Assembly (NCBI GenBank): GCA_036380355.1
Contig: DASVEW010000051.1
Span: 1-9,480 of the forward strand
DNA: 9,480 nt
Direction of reading: 5' to 3'
Source of the DNA: JACDAN01 sp036380355
GTDB lineage: Bacteria > Actinomycetota > Thermoleophilia > Gaiellales > Gaiellaceae
Part shown: one piece after another, positions 1 through 5,723 of the stretch
Numbering within the stretch: position 1 is the first letter of the stretch
Layout: the number at the start of each line of letters is the position of its first letter
Made by a program: the position numbers and the translations under genes
Notes under the pieces: generated by a model
The model's database searches: none
What the model saw: the letters and a program-made list of their open reading frames with translations, nothing else
Told to the model about the DNA's origin: nothing

Positions 1-1
1 C

Positions 2-205
2 GGCGAGATCGAGACCGACCACACCTACCTCGCGGTCGGGGAGCGGCGCAGTGTGACCTTCCGGCTACGCGTCTACACGGCGACGGAGCTGGTCAAGCTC
101 CTCGCCGAGGCCGGCTTCGTCGAGATCGAGTGCTACGGCGACTACGAGTGCGCGCCCCTCTCGCGAGAAACGCGCCTCGTCGTCAGAGCCAGGAAGCGGC
201 CCTAG
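2..205 (+). CDS. Class I SAM-dependent methyltransferase, C-terminal end only
   Basis: Only the last 67 residues are in the window; the gene enters from the left edge and ends at TAG 203-205. The fragment reads as the closing strands of a class I (Rossmann) methyltransferase: an alternation of short beta strands, the segment YTATELVKLLAEAGFVEIE (residues about 24-42), which is the usual helix E and start of the last strand, then a G-D-Y-E-C-A-P-L-S turn and a final strand ending in RLVVRARKRP. The pattern 'eL..lL..AGF..v..yG.y....ls....RlvvvarK' is common to this fold. The SAM-binding glycine loop lies outside the window, so substrate and exact family cannot be given. The gene converges on the 163-residue gene to its right. 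The methyltransferase call is fairly safe at fold level, but the specificity is unknown. Confidence 0.7.
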   Translation, partial: GEIETDHTYLAVGERRSVTFRLRVYTATELVKLLAEAGFVEIECYGDYECAPLSRETRLVVRARKRP

Positions 206-216
206 ACCGAAACGCC

Positions 217-241
217 GCGGAGCGGGCTTCGCCCGCTCCGC
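217..241. terminator. Perfect 11-bp hairpin between convergent genes
   Basis: The arm GCGGAGCGGGC (217-227) pairs exactly with GCCCGCTCCGC (231-241) around a 3-nt TTC loop. It begins 12 nt after the methyltransferase stop codon and lies between two convergent genes. There is no T-run after it on either strand. It is therefore a terminator-like stem as often seen in GC-rich actinobacteria, and its termination activity is inferred from position. Confidence 0.5.
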
Positions 242-288
242 CCGCTGGCGCTCAGAGTCCCGAAAGCGCTCGAACGCGTCGAAGCCGC

Positions 289-307
289 GCGCCGGCGCAG
301 CCGGCGC
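289..307. repeat. Perfect 8-bp inverted repeat in the convergent gap
   Basis: GCGCCGGC (289-296) and GCCGGCGC (300-307) form a perfect stem with a GCA loop. It is the second hairpin in the 135-bp space between the methyltransferase and the 163-residue gene, and it lies downstream of both. It could help end transcription from the right-hand gene (minus strand). A further 7-bp pair, CGTGAAA (320-326) and TTTCACG (338-344), overlaps the stop codon of that gene. No other feature is seen in this gap. Confidence 0.35.
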
Positions 308-340
308 CCGGCATACGGTCGTGAAAAGTCGTGAGACCTT

Positions 341-832
341 TCACGAAGCAGGTTCGTTCGGGTCCTCCTCCGCGGCCAGCTTCAGCGAGCCCTGGAGCGT
401 CTGCTCGAAGTGGCGCTGCTGGATCGGCGTCACCCACTCGATCACTTCCTGGAGCTGCGAGTACCGGGCCTTCCGGTTCATCGTCCCGAGCACCTGCCAG
501 TGGCCGACCTCGCCCGCTTCCGCCATGGTCAGGAACTCGAAGCCGTCGAGCCCGTCGGCGTCCGAGCCGAGATAGGTCTGCATCATCTCGGTCGCCTCCT
601 GCTTCGTCTCGCGCGCCTTCTCGAGGATCGCGGTCTTCTTGCCGTCGAGTCCCTCGACGACTTCGGTCGCGCGTTCCTCCGTTTCGGCCGCCTCCTGGTT
701 CATCCGCTCCAGCGTCTGCCGGAGCTCGCCGTCGTCGACGAGCTTCGCGACCTTCTGCGTTGCGCCCTGGGCGGCCTGCGCGAGGCCGATCACCTCGGCG
801 ATCTTGACGTCGATCTGGGTCAGGTCTGCCAT
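341..832 (-). CDS. Conserved-looking helical protein of 163 residues, possibly ferritin-like
   Basis: I do not recognise a named family. The protein is acidic, has no cysteine, no signal peptide and no membrane segment, and is predicted almost wholly helical. There are long amphipathic helices at about 5-33, 36-60 and 66-88, a central linker rich in D and G (89-97), then helices at about 98-120 and 124-153 and an acidic tail (EEDPNEPAS). The second half carries an ExxH motif (E108, H111) and a later QQRHFE with H141, a pattern that recalls ferritin-like or DUF892-type four-helix bundles. The matching acidic residues in the first half are not clear, so metal binding is only a guess. The start is firm: ATG at 830-832 has AAGGAGG 4 nt upstream. 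It is the last gene of the minus-strand run after the PIG-L gene, from which it is separated by a 57-nt gap filled by a hairpin. Confidence 0.75.
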   Translation of the reverse strand: MADLTQIDVKIAEVIGLAQAAQGATQKVAKLVDDGELRQTLERMNQEAAETEERATEVVEGLDGKKTAILEKARETKQEATEMMQTYLGSDADGLDGFEFLTMAEAGEVGHWQVLGTMNRKARYSQLQEVIEWVTPIQQRHFEQTLQGSLKLAAEEDPNEPAS

Positions 833-836
833 CGTT

Positions 837-843
837 CCTCCTT
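837..843 (-). promoter_or_regulatory. Strong ribosome binding site of the 163-residue gene
   Basis: On the minus strand AAGGAGG stands 4 nt before the ATG at 832. It is the strongest Shine-Dalgarno match in the window. It begins where the preceding hairpin ends, so its first A is also the last base of the hairpin stem. Folding of that stem could affect its accessibility. Confidence 0.8.
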
Positions 844-889
844 CGTTTGCGTGCCGTCGGCTCTACCCGGCGGCGCGAATCGCAAACGA
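843..889 (-). other. 47-nt intergenic hairpin between PIG-L gene and 163-residue gene
   Basis: Read on the minus strand, TCGTTTGCG (889-881) pairs perfectly with CGCAAACGA (851-843). Inside it GCCG-C-CGG (874-867) pairs with CCG-A-CGGC (860-853) with one mismatch, closing a GTAGAG loop. The structure starts at the base after the PIG-L stop codon and ends at the Shine-Dalgarno of the next gene, so it fills the gap. There is no T-run, so simple intrinsic termination is not favoured. An mRNA processing or stability element, or a translation-modulating leader, are alternatives. Confidence 0.6.
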
Positions 890-1531
890 CTAGAGGACGA
901 CTTTGCGGCCGTGGAATCCCTCGGCGTACCCACTCGGCGACGCCGACTCCACTCCACGCAGCCGCATCAGCGCCAGGAAGAGGTCCTCGGTGAACCACGC
1001 CTTGCTTCGCTGCGAGGGAAACCAGTCGAGCAGGAGCGCCGCCTTCCGCCGTGCCGTCTCCTCGTCGAGGTGGACGAAGACGTTGGGCGAGCCGAGGTCG
1101 CCGTCGTACTTCGGGATCTCGTACTCCAGGATCAGGTGGTCGCGGAACGTGTTCCACGTCAGCTCGGCGACGAGCCGGTGATCCTGGTGCAGGTCGGAGC
1201 CGTGGTGGGTCAGGATCAGGTCGGGCGAGACCTCGGCCTTGAGCCGCTCGAAGTACTCCTTCACCTCGCCGCCGTAGCGGAAGAAGGCGTCGCGGAAGCC
1301 CTCCACGCTGACGTGAGAGCGTGCCGCGCCGGCAAGGAACGCCTCCGCGCTCCTGCGGGCTTCCGTCGCGCGCTCCTCGCTCGCGCTCAGGACGACCCAG
1401 TGGACATCGAGCTCGTGCCGACGGGCGAGCTGCAGCAGCGTCCCGCCGCAACCGATCTCGATGTCGTCGGCGTGCGACCCGACGGCGAGGACCCGCAGGG
1501 GGCCTGCTCCGCCGAGCTCGAGCTTCAGCAT
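890..1531 (-). CDS. PIG-L/LmbE-family zinc-dependent deacetylase
   Basis: This 213-residue protein belongs to the PIG-L (LmbE) family. These are mononuclear zinc hydrolases that remove an acetyl group from N-acetylglucosaminyl compounds, as MshB does in mycothiol and BshB in bacillithiol synthesis. The family N-terminal motif appears as SHADD (H20, D22, D23; usually HPDD), followed by IEIGCGGTLLQL. The second metal motif is THHGSDLHQDHR, where H118 would be the third zinc ligand and D22 the catalytic base. The lysine/arginine-rich helix ETARRKAALLLDW and the closing GYAEGFHGRKVVL are also typical. The start is the ATG 7 nt after the nucleotidyltransferase stop; there is no clear Shine-Dalgarno, so translational coupling is likely. 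The neighbour activates a sugar phosphate, so the substrate is probably an acetylated amino sugar or its nucleotide or lipid conjugate. Mycothiol synthesis (MshB) cannot be excluded but is less likely beside this partner. Confidence 0.88.
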   Translation of the reverse strand: MLKLELGGAGPLRVLAVGSHADDIEIGCGGTLLQLARRHELDVHWVVLSASEERATEARRSAEAFLAGAARSHVSVEGFRDAFFRYGGEVKEYFERLKAEVSPDLILTHHGSDLHQDHRLVAELTWNTFRDHLILEYEIPKYDGDLGSPNVFVHLDEETARRKAALLLDWFPSQRSKAWFTEDLFLALMRLRGVESASPSGYAEGFHGRKVVL

Positions 1532-1538
1532 GCGCCGG

Positions 1539-2270
1539 TCAGCCGGCCGACGCCGCGGCCGCCTGCTCCCAGACCTGCCAGGCGCTCCCGCCGCTCGTCA
1601 CGAGCGCCTCGAGCCGCTCCTTGTCCTTGAGCGTGTCCATCGGCGCCCAGAAGCCGTCGTACGCGTAGGCGACGAGCTCGTCGGCCGCGATCAGCCGGCG
1701 GAACATCTCCGGCAGGTCCTCGCCCTCCTCGATGTAGCCGAAGACCCGCCGCTCGAACACGAAGTAGCCGCCGTTGATCCGCAGTCCGCTCTCGGCGATG
1801 TCGTGGAAGGCCGAGACCAGGGCCGAGCCGTTCGTCGTCACGACGTTGAAGGTGTAGTTCGGGAGCACCGAGAGCAGGCTCGCAGCCTTGCCGCTCGCCC
1901 GGTGCGCCTCGATCAGGTACGGCAGCGGGATGTCCGTCACGGTGTCGCCGTAGTTGGCCAGGAAGACCTCGTCGTCGATCCTGTCTCGCACTGCGTAGAA
2001 GCGCTCGCCGATGGTCGCCTCCACCGGGGTGTCGACGAAGTCGACGCGCCAGCCCTCCTGCCGGGCTGCGTCCGGCCCGAAGTAGCGCTTGATCACGTCC
2101 GCCTGGTGGCCGACGCAGAGCAGGAAGTCGCGATGCCCGTAGTGCGCGTAGTACTTCATGATGTGCCAGAGGAGCGGGCGGCCGCCGACCGGGACCATCG
2201 GCTTGGGCACGACGCCTGTCACGCCGCGCAGCCTGAGCCCCAGCCCACCGCAGAAGAGGACGACCTTCAC
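1539..2270 (-). CDS. Glucose-1-phosphate cytidylyltransferase-like sugar nucleotidyltransferase
   Basis: With the GTG at 2268-2270 the protein is 243 residues. It opens directly with the nucleotide-binding loop KVVLFCGGLGLRLR (2-15), then PKPMVPVGGRPLLWHIMKYY (22-41), which is close to the signature of RfbF-type glucose-1-phosphate cytidylyltransferase (KPKPMvEIGgkPILWHIMK). Other family blocks are VDFVDT, the active-site segment FLANYGDTVTDI (metal-binding Asp), INGGYFVFE and GFWAPMDTLKDKERLE near the end. The family joins a sugar-1-phosphate to CTP (or another NTP) giving a nucleotide sugar and pyrophosphate. The usual GxGTRL is GLGLRLR here, and the protein is somewhat shorter than classical RfbF, so the NTP and sugar specificity are open. 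A longer frame reaches an upstream ATG at 2357, but that would overlap the DUF72 gene and add 29 residues with no family match. The GTG has a GAGAG about 5 nt upstream. It forms a tight pair with the PIG-L gene. Confidence 0.85.
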   Translation of the reverse strand: MKVVLFCGGLGLRLRGVTGVVPKPMVPVGGRPLLWHIMKYYAHYGHRDFLLCVGHQADVIKRYFGPDAARQEGWRVDFVDTPVEATIGERFYAVRDRIDDEVFLANYGDTVTDIPLPYLIEAHRASGKAASLLSVLPNYTFNVVTTNGSALVSAFHDIAESGLRINGGYFVFERRVFGYIEEGEDLPEMFRRLIAADELVAYAYDGFWAPMDTLKDKERLEALVTSGGSAWQVWEQAAAASAG

Positions 2271-2313
2271 CGCGTCTCTCAGTCTGATCGTCCGGCAGGG
2301 CCGCGGGATCCCT

Positions 2314-2985
2314 CTATCGGGGGAATGGGCCGAGGAGTTCTGCGAATCGCCGCGCATACTCGGGCGCCGTCGGCTCGTCCTCGTGGCGGAAGTAGGCGTA
2401 GACGTCGATGCCCGCCGAGAGCAGCGGGCCCACGCGCGCAGCCCAGTCCGCGAGCTCCGAGTCGGAGTACGGCGGCTCGCGGAAGCGGAGGTAGCGGAAC
2501 GGCGCGGCCGCCTCGAGGTCGTTGACGCGGACGGCGTTCGCGGGCAGGTCGCGCTCCACGCCCTCCCACGAGTCGTGCCGGAAGTCGAACGCGAGGCGGA
2601 GCGTCGGGTCGAGCGAGCCCAGCATCAGCGTCAGCAGCCCCTCGTCCCGCTGCGAGCCCACGACGACCCGGATCGGGCCCAGCCGGTCGCCGAGCCGCCC
2701 GACCCGCTCCTCGAAGGTGGCGACGTCCGTCGTGCGGTAGGCGTTCAGCTTCGGCGCGAAGCGGAACCCCGTCGGCGTCTGCTCGGCCCAGCGGACGAAC
2801 TGCCCCTCGGCCGGCAGCCTGTAGCCGGTCGTGTTCAGCTCGACGGTCGGGAAGCTCCGCGCGTAGTGGCCGAGGAACTCCGCCGGCTTCGCGTCCGGCG
2901 GGTAGAAGCCCGGCTTCCACGACGGATAGGACCACCCGGAGGTGCCGACATACGCCCCCTCTACACTCAGCGGCGTGGCAGCCAT
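2314..2985 (-). CDS. DUF72 (YecE-like) protein
   Basis: This is a 223-residue DUF72 protein, a TIM-barrel-like family of unknown activity. The family opening is clear: YVGTSGWSYPSWKPGFYP followed by LGHYARSFPTVELNTT. Later family blocks are the strand FRFAPKLNAYRT, the central WxGV-type segment (DSWEGVERDL), and the end YAYFRHEDEPTAPEYARRFA, whose FRH/F-N-N position is typical of the barrel mouth. The chosen start is the ATG at 2983-2985, with AGGA 8 nt upstream on the minus strand. A TTG at 3006 would add seven residues. The ATG shares its bases with the ATG of thyX on the other strand. It precedes the nucleotidyltransferase by 43 nt and may head that operon, although a DUF72 protein has no known link to glycan synthesis. 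The biochemical role is unknown. Confidence 0.88.
   Translation of the reverse strand: MAATPLSVEGAYVGTSGWSYPSWKPGFYPPDAKPAEFLGHYARSFPTVELNTTGYRLPAEGQFVRWAEQTPTGFRFAPKLNAYRTTDVATFEERVGRLGDRLGPIRVVVGSQRDEGLLTLMLGSLDPTLRLAFDFRHDSWEGVERDLPANAVRVNDLEAAAPFRYLRFREPPYSDSELADWAARVGPLLSAGIDVYAYFRHEDEPTAPEYARRFAELLGPFPR
2962..2967 (+). promoter_or_regulatory. Possible -10 element of thyX
   Basis: TACACT fits the TAnnnT form of a sigma-70-type -10 box. It is 7 nt before a GTG (2975) and 16 nt before the ATG (2984) of thyX, both lacking a Shine-Dalgarno. No good -35 is seen at 16-18 nt. If real, the thyX message would be leaderless or nearly so. This is a weak pattern call. Confidence 0.25.
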
Positions 2986-3679
2986 GCCGGAGGTCCTAGC
3001 GGACAACGTCGTTCACGTGCTCGACCACGGGTTTCTCGCGCTGGACGCTGCGCTTGCGACCGACCTCGCTGTCGCCAACGGAGCTCGCGTGTCGTTCAAC
3101 CAAGCGTCGGACGAGCTGACCGACAAGGACGCCGGGCTGATCCGCTTCCTGATGCGCGAGAAGCACGGATCGCCCTTCGAGCATGGCTATTTCCGGTTCA
3201 TCGTCAAGGCCCCGCTTTTCGTCGTGCGAGAGCACCACCGCCATCGCGCCGGCCACTCGTACAACGAGTGGAGCGGGCGCTACTCGAAGCTGGAGCCGGA
3301 GTTCTACGTCCCGGACTTCGTCCGCACGCAGGTCGGCAAGCCCGGCGCGTACAGCTTCGAGCCGGTGGACGAACTCGTGCGGGAGGCGGCCCGACGCGAG
3401 ATCGAGGAAAACGCCCGCCGCTCCTTCCAGGCCTATGAGCGGATGCTGGAGCAGGGCGTCGCCAAGGAGGTCGCCCGGGCGGTGCTTCCACTTTCGACGT
3501 ACACGAAGTACCTGTGGAGCTGCAACCCGCGCAGCCTCATGCACTTTTGCGCCCTAAGGAACCACGAGTCCGCGCAGTTCGAGATCCGTCAGTACGCAGC
3601 AGCCGCAGAGTCCTTCCTGGAGCGACTGATGCCCGTCACGCACGAGGCGTTCCTGGCGAACGGCCGAACCGCCCCCTAG
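2984..3679 (+). CDS. thyX: FAD-dependent thymidylate synthase ThyX
   Basis: This 231-residue protein makes dTMP from dUMP using methylenetetrahydrofolate as carbon donor and NADPH via FAD as reductant, in the cytoplasm. The signature RHR-AGHSYNEW-S-GRY lies at 86-100, with R86-H87-R88 for the flavin and S97 at the conserved serine. Eight residues separate RHR and Ser, against the RHRx7S form usually quoted. Other family blocks are GSPFEH (62-67), FIVKAPLFVVREHHRHR, EFYVPD, GVAKEVARAVLPLSTYTKYLW (a long match, 158-178), NPRSLMHFCALR and AQFEIRQYA. The length is normal. Starts at ATG 2984, GTG 2975 or GTG 2942 are possible; 2984 is chosen because it leaves the usual short lead-in to VVHVLDHGFLAL. 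The gene is divergent from DUF72, sharing the start tetranucleotide CATG, and its TAG interlocks with the stop of the anti-sigma gene at 3676-3679. A ThyA gene cannot be judged from this window. Confidence 0.96.
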   Translation: MPEVLADNVVHVLDHGFLALDAALATDLAVANGARVSFNQASDELTDKDAGLIRFLMREKHGSPFEHGYFRFIVKAPLFVVREHHRHRAGHSYNEWSGRYSKLEPEFYVPDFVRTQVGKPGAYSFEPVDELVREAARREIEENARRSFQAYERMLEQGVAKEVARAVLPLSTYTKYLWSCNPRSLMHFCALRNHESAQFEIRQYAAAAESFLERLMPVTHEAFLANGRTAP

Positions 3680-4314
3680 GTCTCCCGCATCACGACGCGC
3701 TCGTCGTGCGTCCGGTTGTCGTAGCGCGTGATCGCCCAGCCGTCGAAGTTCTCGAGGTCGTAGGCGGCCAGCATCCGGATCGTCGTCGCCCCGCTCGCCG
3801 CGACGTTGAACGTGCCGCAGGTGACGACCGGCTTGCCCTCCCGGGTGAGCGCAAGGGTGTAGTAGTCGCCGCTCGCCAGGTGCTTCAGGCCGCGCACGGT
3901 CACGACCATCGGCCAGTTGCCGTCCGGGCCCTTGCGGCCGAGGCGGATGCTCGCGCCGGCCGTGCTGCTCTCGTCGGACGGCCGCAGCCCGATGACTCTG
4001 GCGGGCTCAGCCTCCGGGGCGGCCGCGGGCCCCTCGTCGGAACCGCGGTCGCCGGCGATGTAGCCGGCGCCGAAAGCAGCGCCGAGGAGGGCGGCGCCGG
4101 CGAGGACCGCGGCACCGAACCGGCGCGGTGGAAGCCAGGACGTGTCCGGCTCCTCGTCCTCCGCGATCGGCGCCGGCGACGCCGCCAGGGCGGGCGAGAG
4201 CTCGGGCGGAGGGCCGGTCGCGAGCAGGAGGTCGTGGACCCGGTGAAGCCGGTCGCGCTCCTCCGGGCTCTCGGCTCCCTCCATCAGCTCGTCGAAGTCG
4301 GGGGGCGGGCTCAC
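3676..4314 (-). CDS. RskA-like transmembrane anti-sigma factor
   Basis: With the GTG at 4312-4314 the protein has 212 residues. The layout is a short cytoplasmic part (1-64) with a helical segment SPEERDRLHRVHDLLLATGP, then one membrane span at about 66-87 (FGAAVLAGAALLGAAFGAGY), then an outside domain of about 120 residues. The outside part (GNWPMVVTVRGLKHL to the end) has the strand pattern and Y-x-L-x-L-T-R-E-G-K-P block seen in RskA-type C-terminal domains. The cytoplasmic part lacks the HxxxCxxC of zinc anti-sigma domains, and its 'HDLL.atGPPPELSP' run looks like the short sigma-binding region of actinobacterial anti-sigma factors. The start overlaps the sigma stop as GTGA (4311-4314), giving translational coupling and near-equal synthesis of the pair. 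It probably holds the adjacent sigma factor at the membrane until a signal, perhaps by proteolysis, frees it. Its stop shares CTAG with that of thyX. Confidence 0.85.
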   Translation of the reverse strand: MSPPPDFDELMEGAESPEERDRLHRVHDLLLATGPPPELSPALAASPAPIAEDEEPDTSWLPPRRFGAAVLAGAALLGAAFGAGYIAGDRGSDEGPAAAPEAEPARVIGLRPSDESSTAGASIRLGRKGPDGNWPMVVTVRGLKHLASGDYYTLALTREGKPVVTCGTFNVAASGATTIRMLAAYDLENFDGWAITRYDNRTHDERVVMRET

Positions 4315-4922
4315 AGCACGTCCTCCAGCACGGCGGCGAGGCGGGAGAGCCCGGTGCGCGTGCGCGTCTTCACCGTGCCGAGAGGGATCCCGAGCAGATC
4401 CGCGATCTCGCTCTGGGACCGGCCGCCCCAGTAGGCGAGCTCGATCACATGACGCTCGTTCTCGGGCAGCTCGGCGAGCGCCCTGTGGACGCGCCAGGCG
4501 ACCCAGCCGGATTCGGCCCGGTCGGCCGGGCCGTCGTCGGGGGCGGCCTCCTCGGGCGCGTCGACCGGCGGTTCCCGCCGCGTGCGCCCGTTGTCGACGA
4601 TCGCGTTGCGCGCCACCGCGTAGAGCCACGGCGCCCCCGGCCCACGCTCGGGCTTGTAGCTGCCGGCAGCGCGCCAGACGGACGCGAACGTCTCCTGCAC
4701 CGCGTCCTCGGCGCGTCCGCGGTCGCCGAGGCGCCGGAGGGCCAGGCCGAAGACGGGGCGCGCGTACCGGCGGTAGAGCGCGTCGAAGGCGATCCGGTCG
4801 CCGGACCCGACCCTGCGGATCAGCTCGCCGTCGCTGATGTCGGAGTGCGACAAGACGGACATGGTTGCGCGTGGCGCGGCAGGCGGCAAGCGCAAACCGA
4901 CGGCCGCAGCTGAGGTGCTCAT
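4311..4922 (-). CDS. ECF-type RNA polymerase sigma factor
   Basis: This is a compact two-domain sigma-70 factor of the extracytoplasmic function group: 203 residues from ATG 4922 or 183 from the internal ATG 4862. Numbered from the longer start, region 2 is about 45-115 (AFDALYRRYARPVFGLALRR, then GRAEDAVQETFASVWRAAGS, and PWLYAVARNAIVDNGRTRR for core and -10 binding). Region 4 is about 148-200 (ALAELPENERHVIELAYWGG, then the helix-turn-helix SQSEIADLLGIPLGTVKTRT) for the -35 element. An acidic linker sits between them. The 4922 start is preferred because it follows the SDR stop by 8 nt containing AAGAGAGG, whereas 4862 has no ribosome binding site. The SAPA-rich extra 20 residues do not match the family, so the shorter form stays possible. 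Its product is likely bound by the coupled anti-sigma factor downstream. No target promoter could be assigned. Confidence 0.93.
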   Translation of the reverse strand: MSTSAAAVGLRLPPAAPRATMSVLSHSDISDGELIRRVGSGDRIAFDALYRRYARPVFGLALRRLGDRGRAEDAVQETFASVWRAAGSYKPERGPGAPWLYAVARNAIVDNGRTRREPPVDAPEEAAPDDGPADRAESGWVAWRVHRALAELPENERHVIELAYWGGRSQSEIADLLGIPLGTVKTRTRTGLSRLAAVLEDVL

Positions 4923-4930
4923 CCTCTCTT

Positions 4931-5599
4931 CTACGTCTGGTGGGTGCGCGCGGATTGAGACTTGTGCAGCAATCGGCCGCCGTCCAGCACCAGCGTCGAC
5001 CCGGTGACGAAGTCGGCGCCCGCGAGGTACATGACGGCGTCCGCCACGTCCTCCGGGGTGCCGACGCGGCCGAGCAGCGACTCCGCCGCGCGCCGCTCCT
5101 CCTGCTCCGGCTCGACGGCGACCGGTCCCGGCGCGATCCCGCACACGCGCACCTCGGGCGCGAGCGCCCGCGCGAAGACCTTCGTCAGCATCGAGAGCGC
5201 CGCCTTCGCCGCGCTGTGCGGCGCAAACGAGGGCCAGGGCTCGAGCCCCATCACGTCCTCGATCATGATCACGACGCCGCGCGATTCCCGGAGGAACGGC
5301 GCCGCCGCCTGCGTAACGAAGAAACCGCCTTTCGCCGTCGCGCCGAACGCGGCATCCCAGTCCTCCTCGGTCACGTCCTCGACGGGTTTCGGCGCGAATC
5401 CGTCCGAAGCGGCGTGAACGAGCAGGTCGAGCCCGCCGAGCTCCTCCGCCGCCGTCCGCACGACCGCCCGGGCGGTCTCGACGTCCGCGATGTCGCCGTG
5501 CACCTTGCCCGCCGCGAAGACGCTCCAGCCCTCCTTTTCGAGCCGTGCGGCGATCGCCGAGCCGACTCGGCCGGTTCCCCCGGTTACCAGCGCGCGCAT
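4931..5599 (-). CDS. Short-chain dehydrogenase/reductase-fold protein lacking Ser/Tyr catalytic residues
   Basis: This is a 222-residue SDR. The Rossmann nucleotide loop is LVTGGTGRVG (4-13), with D36-I37 as the adenine-binding DI and VHAAS (61-65) in place of NNAG. After the central helices comes IAPGPVAVEPE (155-165, the PG motif) and the usual end GTPEDVADAVMYLAGADFVTG with VLDGG. The catalytic positions differ: the Tyr of YxxxK is H128 (H-S-A-A-K132) and the Ser 13 residues before it is D115 (in IEDVMG). About 25 residues usual between the second and third strand are missing. In some pteridine-reductase-like SDRs an Asp stands at the Ser position, so this may be a relative; His at the Tyr position is odder. 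The gene starts at ATG 5599 without a Shine-Dalgarno and heads the operon with the sigma and anti-sigma genes. An enzyme with other chemistry, or an NAD(P)-binding sensor, are both possible. Confidence 0.85.
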   Translation of the reverse strand: MRALVTGGTGRVGSAIAARLEKEGWSVFAAGKVHGDIADVETARAVVRTAAEELGGLDLLVHAASDGFAPKPVEDVTEEDWDAAFGATAKGGFFVTQAAAPFLRESRGVVIMIEDVMGLEPWPSFAPHSAAKAALSMLTKVFARALAPEVRVCGIAPGPVAVEPEQEERRAAESLLGRVGTPEDVADAVMYLAGADFVTGSTLVLDGGRLLHKSQSARTHQT

Positions 5600-5608
5600 G
5601 AGCGGCCA

Positions 5609-5614
5609 ACTGTA
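5609..5614 (-). promoter_or_regulatory. Possible -10 of the SDR/sigma/anti-sigma operon
   Basis: On the minus strand TACAGT (5614-5609) fits TAnnnT and lies 9 nt before the SDR ATG. CTTACA, 17 nt further upstream (4 of 6 match to TTGACA), gives a normal spacer. The start point would fall 2-4 nt before the ATG, which agrees with the absence of a ribosome binding site (a leaderless-type message). This is a pattern call without experimental support. Confidence 0.35.
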
Positions 5615-5642
5615 AGGAGTTCGGATGGGTCTGTAAGAAGTT
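5610..5642. repeat. Direct repeat CTGTAAGRAGTT, two copies 21 bp apart
   Basis: CTGTAAGGAGTT (5610-5621) and CTGTAAGAAGTT (5631-5642) differ at one base and repeat at 21 bp, two turns of the helix. They fill the divergent gap between the SDR operon and the cupredoxin-like gene. The pair may be a regulator site read on one face of the DNA. The same bases also make up the suggested -35 and -10 of the SDR operon, so the repeat could partly reflect promoter boxes. The rest of the 124-bp gap shows nothing else I can support. Confidence 0.5.
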
Positions 5643-5723
5643 GATTTGGAATGCGAGTTTTTCGCTCGTTGCGGGCATAAGTTTCCGGCGCGGAAGCGCT
5701 CCATGAAGGGGGGTTCTCAGCAA

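Noticed and set aside
410..1630. Long plus-strand frame opposite the PIG-L and 163-residue genes
   Set aside because: It has Arg/Val/Leu-rich composition without any motif, and the minus strand carries complete recognisable families there.
2271..2357. Upstream ATG extension of the nucleotidyltransferase
   Set aside because: It would overlap the DUF72 gene by 44 bases and adds residues without family match; GTG 2270 sits exactly at the family N-terminus.
5623..5628. CCATCC on the minus strand as a SigK-type -35 (RskA partners often regulate such promoters)
   Set aside because: No CCGAAT-like -10 is found at 16-17 nt downstream.
5648..5671. GGAAT and CGTTG as an ECF-type promoter for the cupredoxin-like gene
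   Set aside because: The 14-nt spacer is shorter than the usual 16-17 and both boxes are short, so chance is likely.
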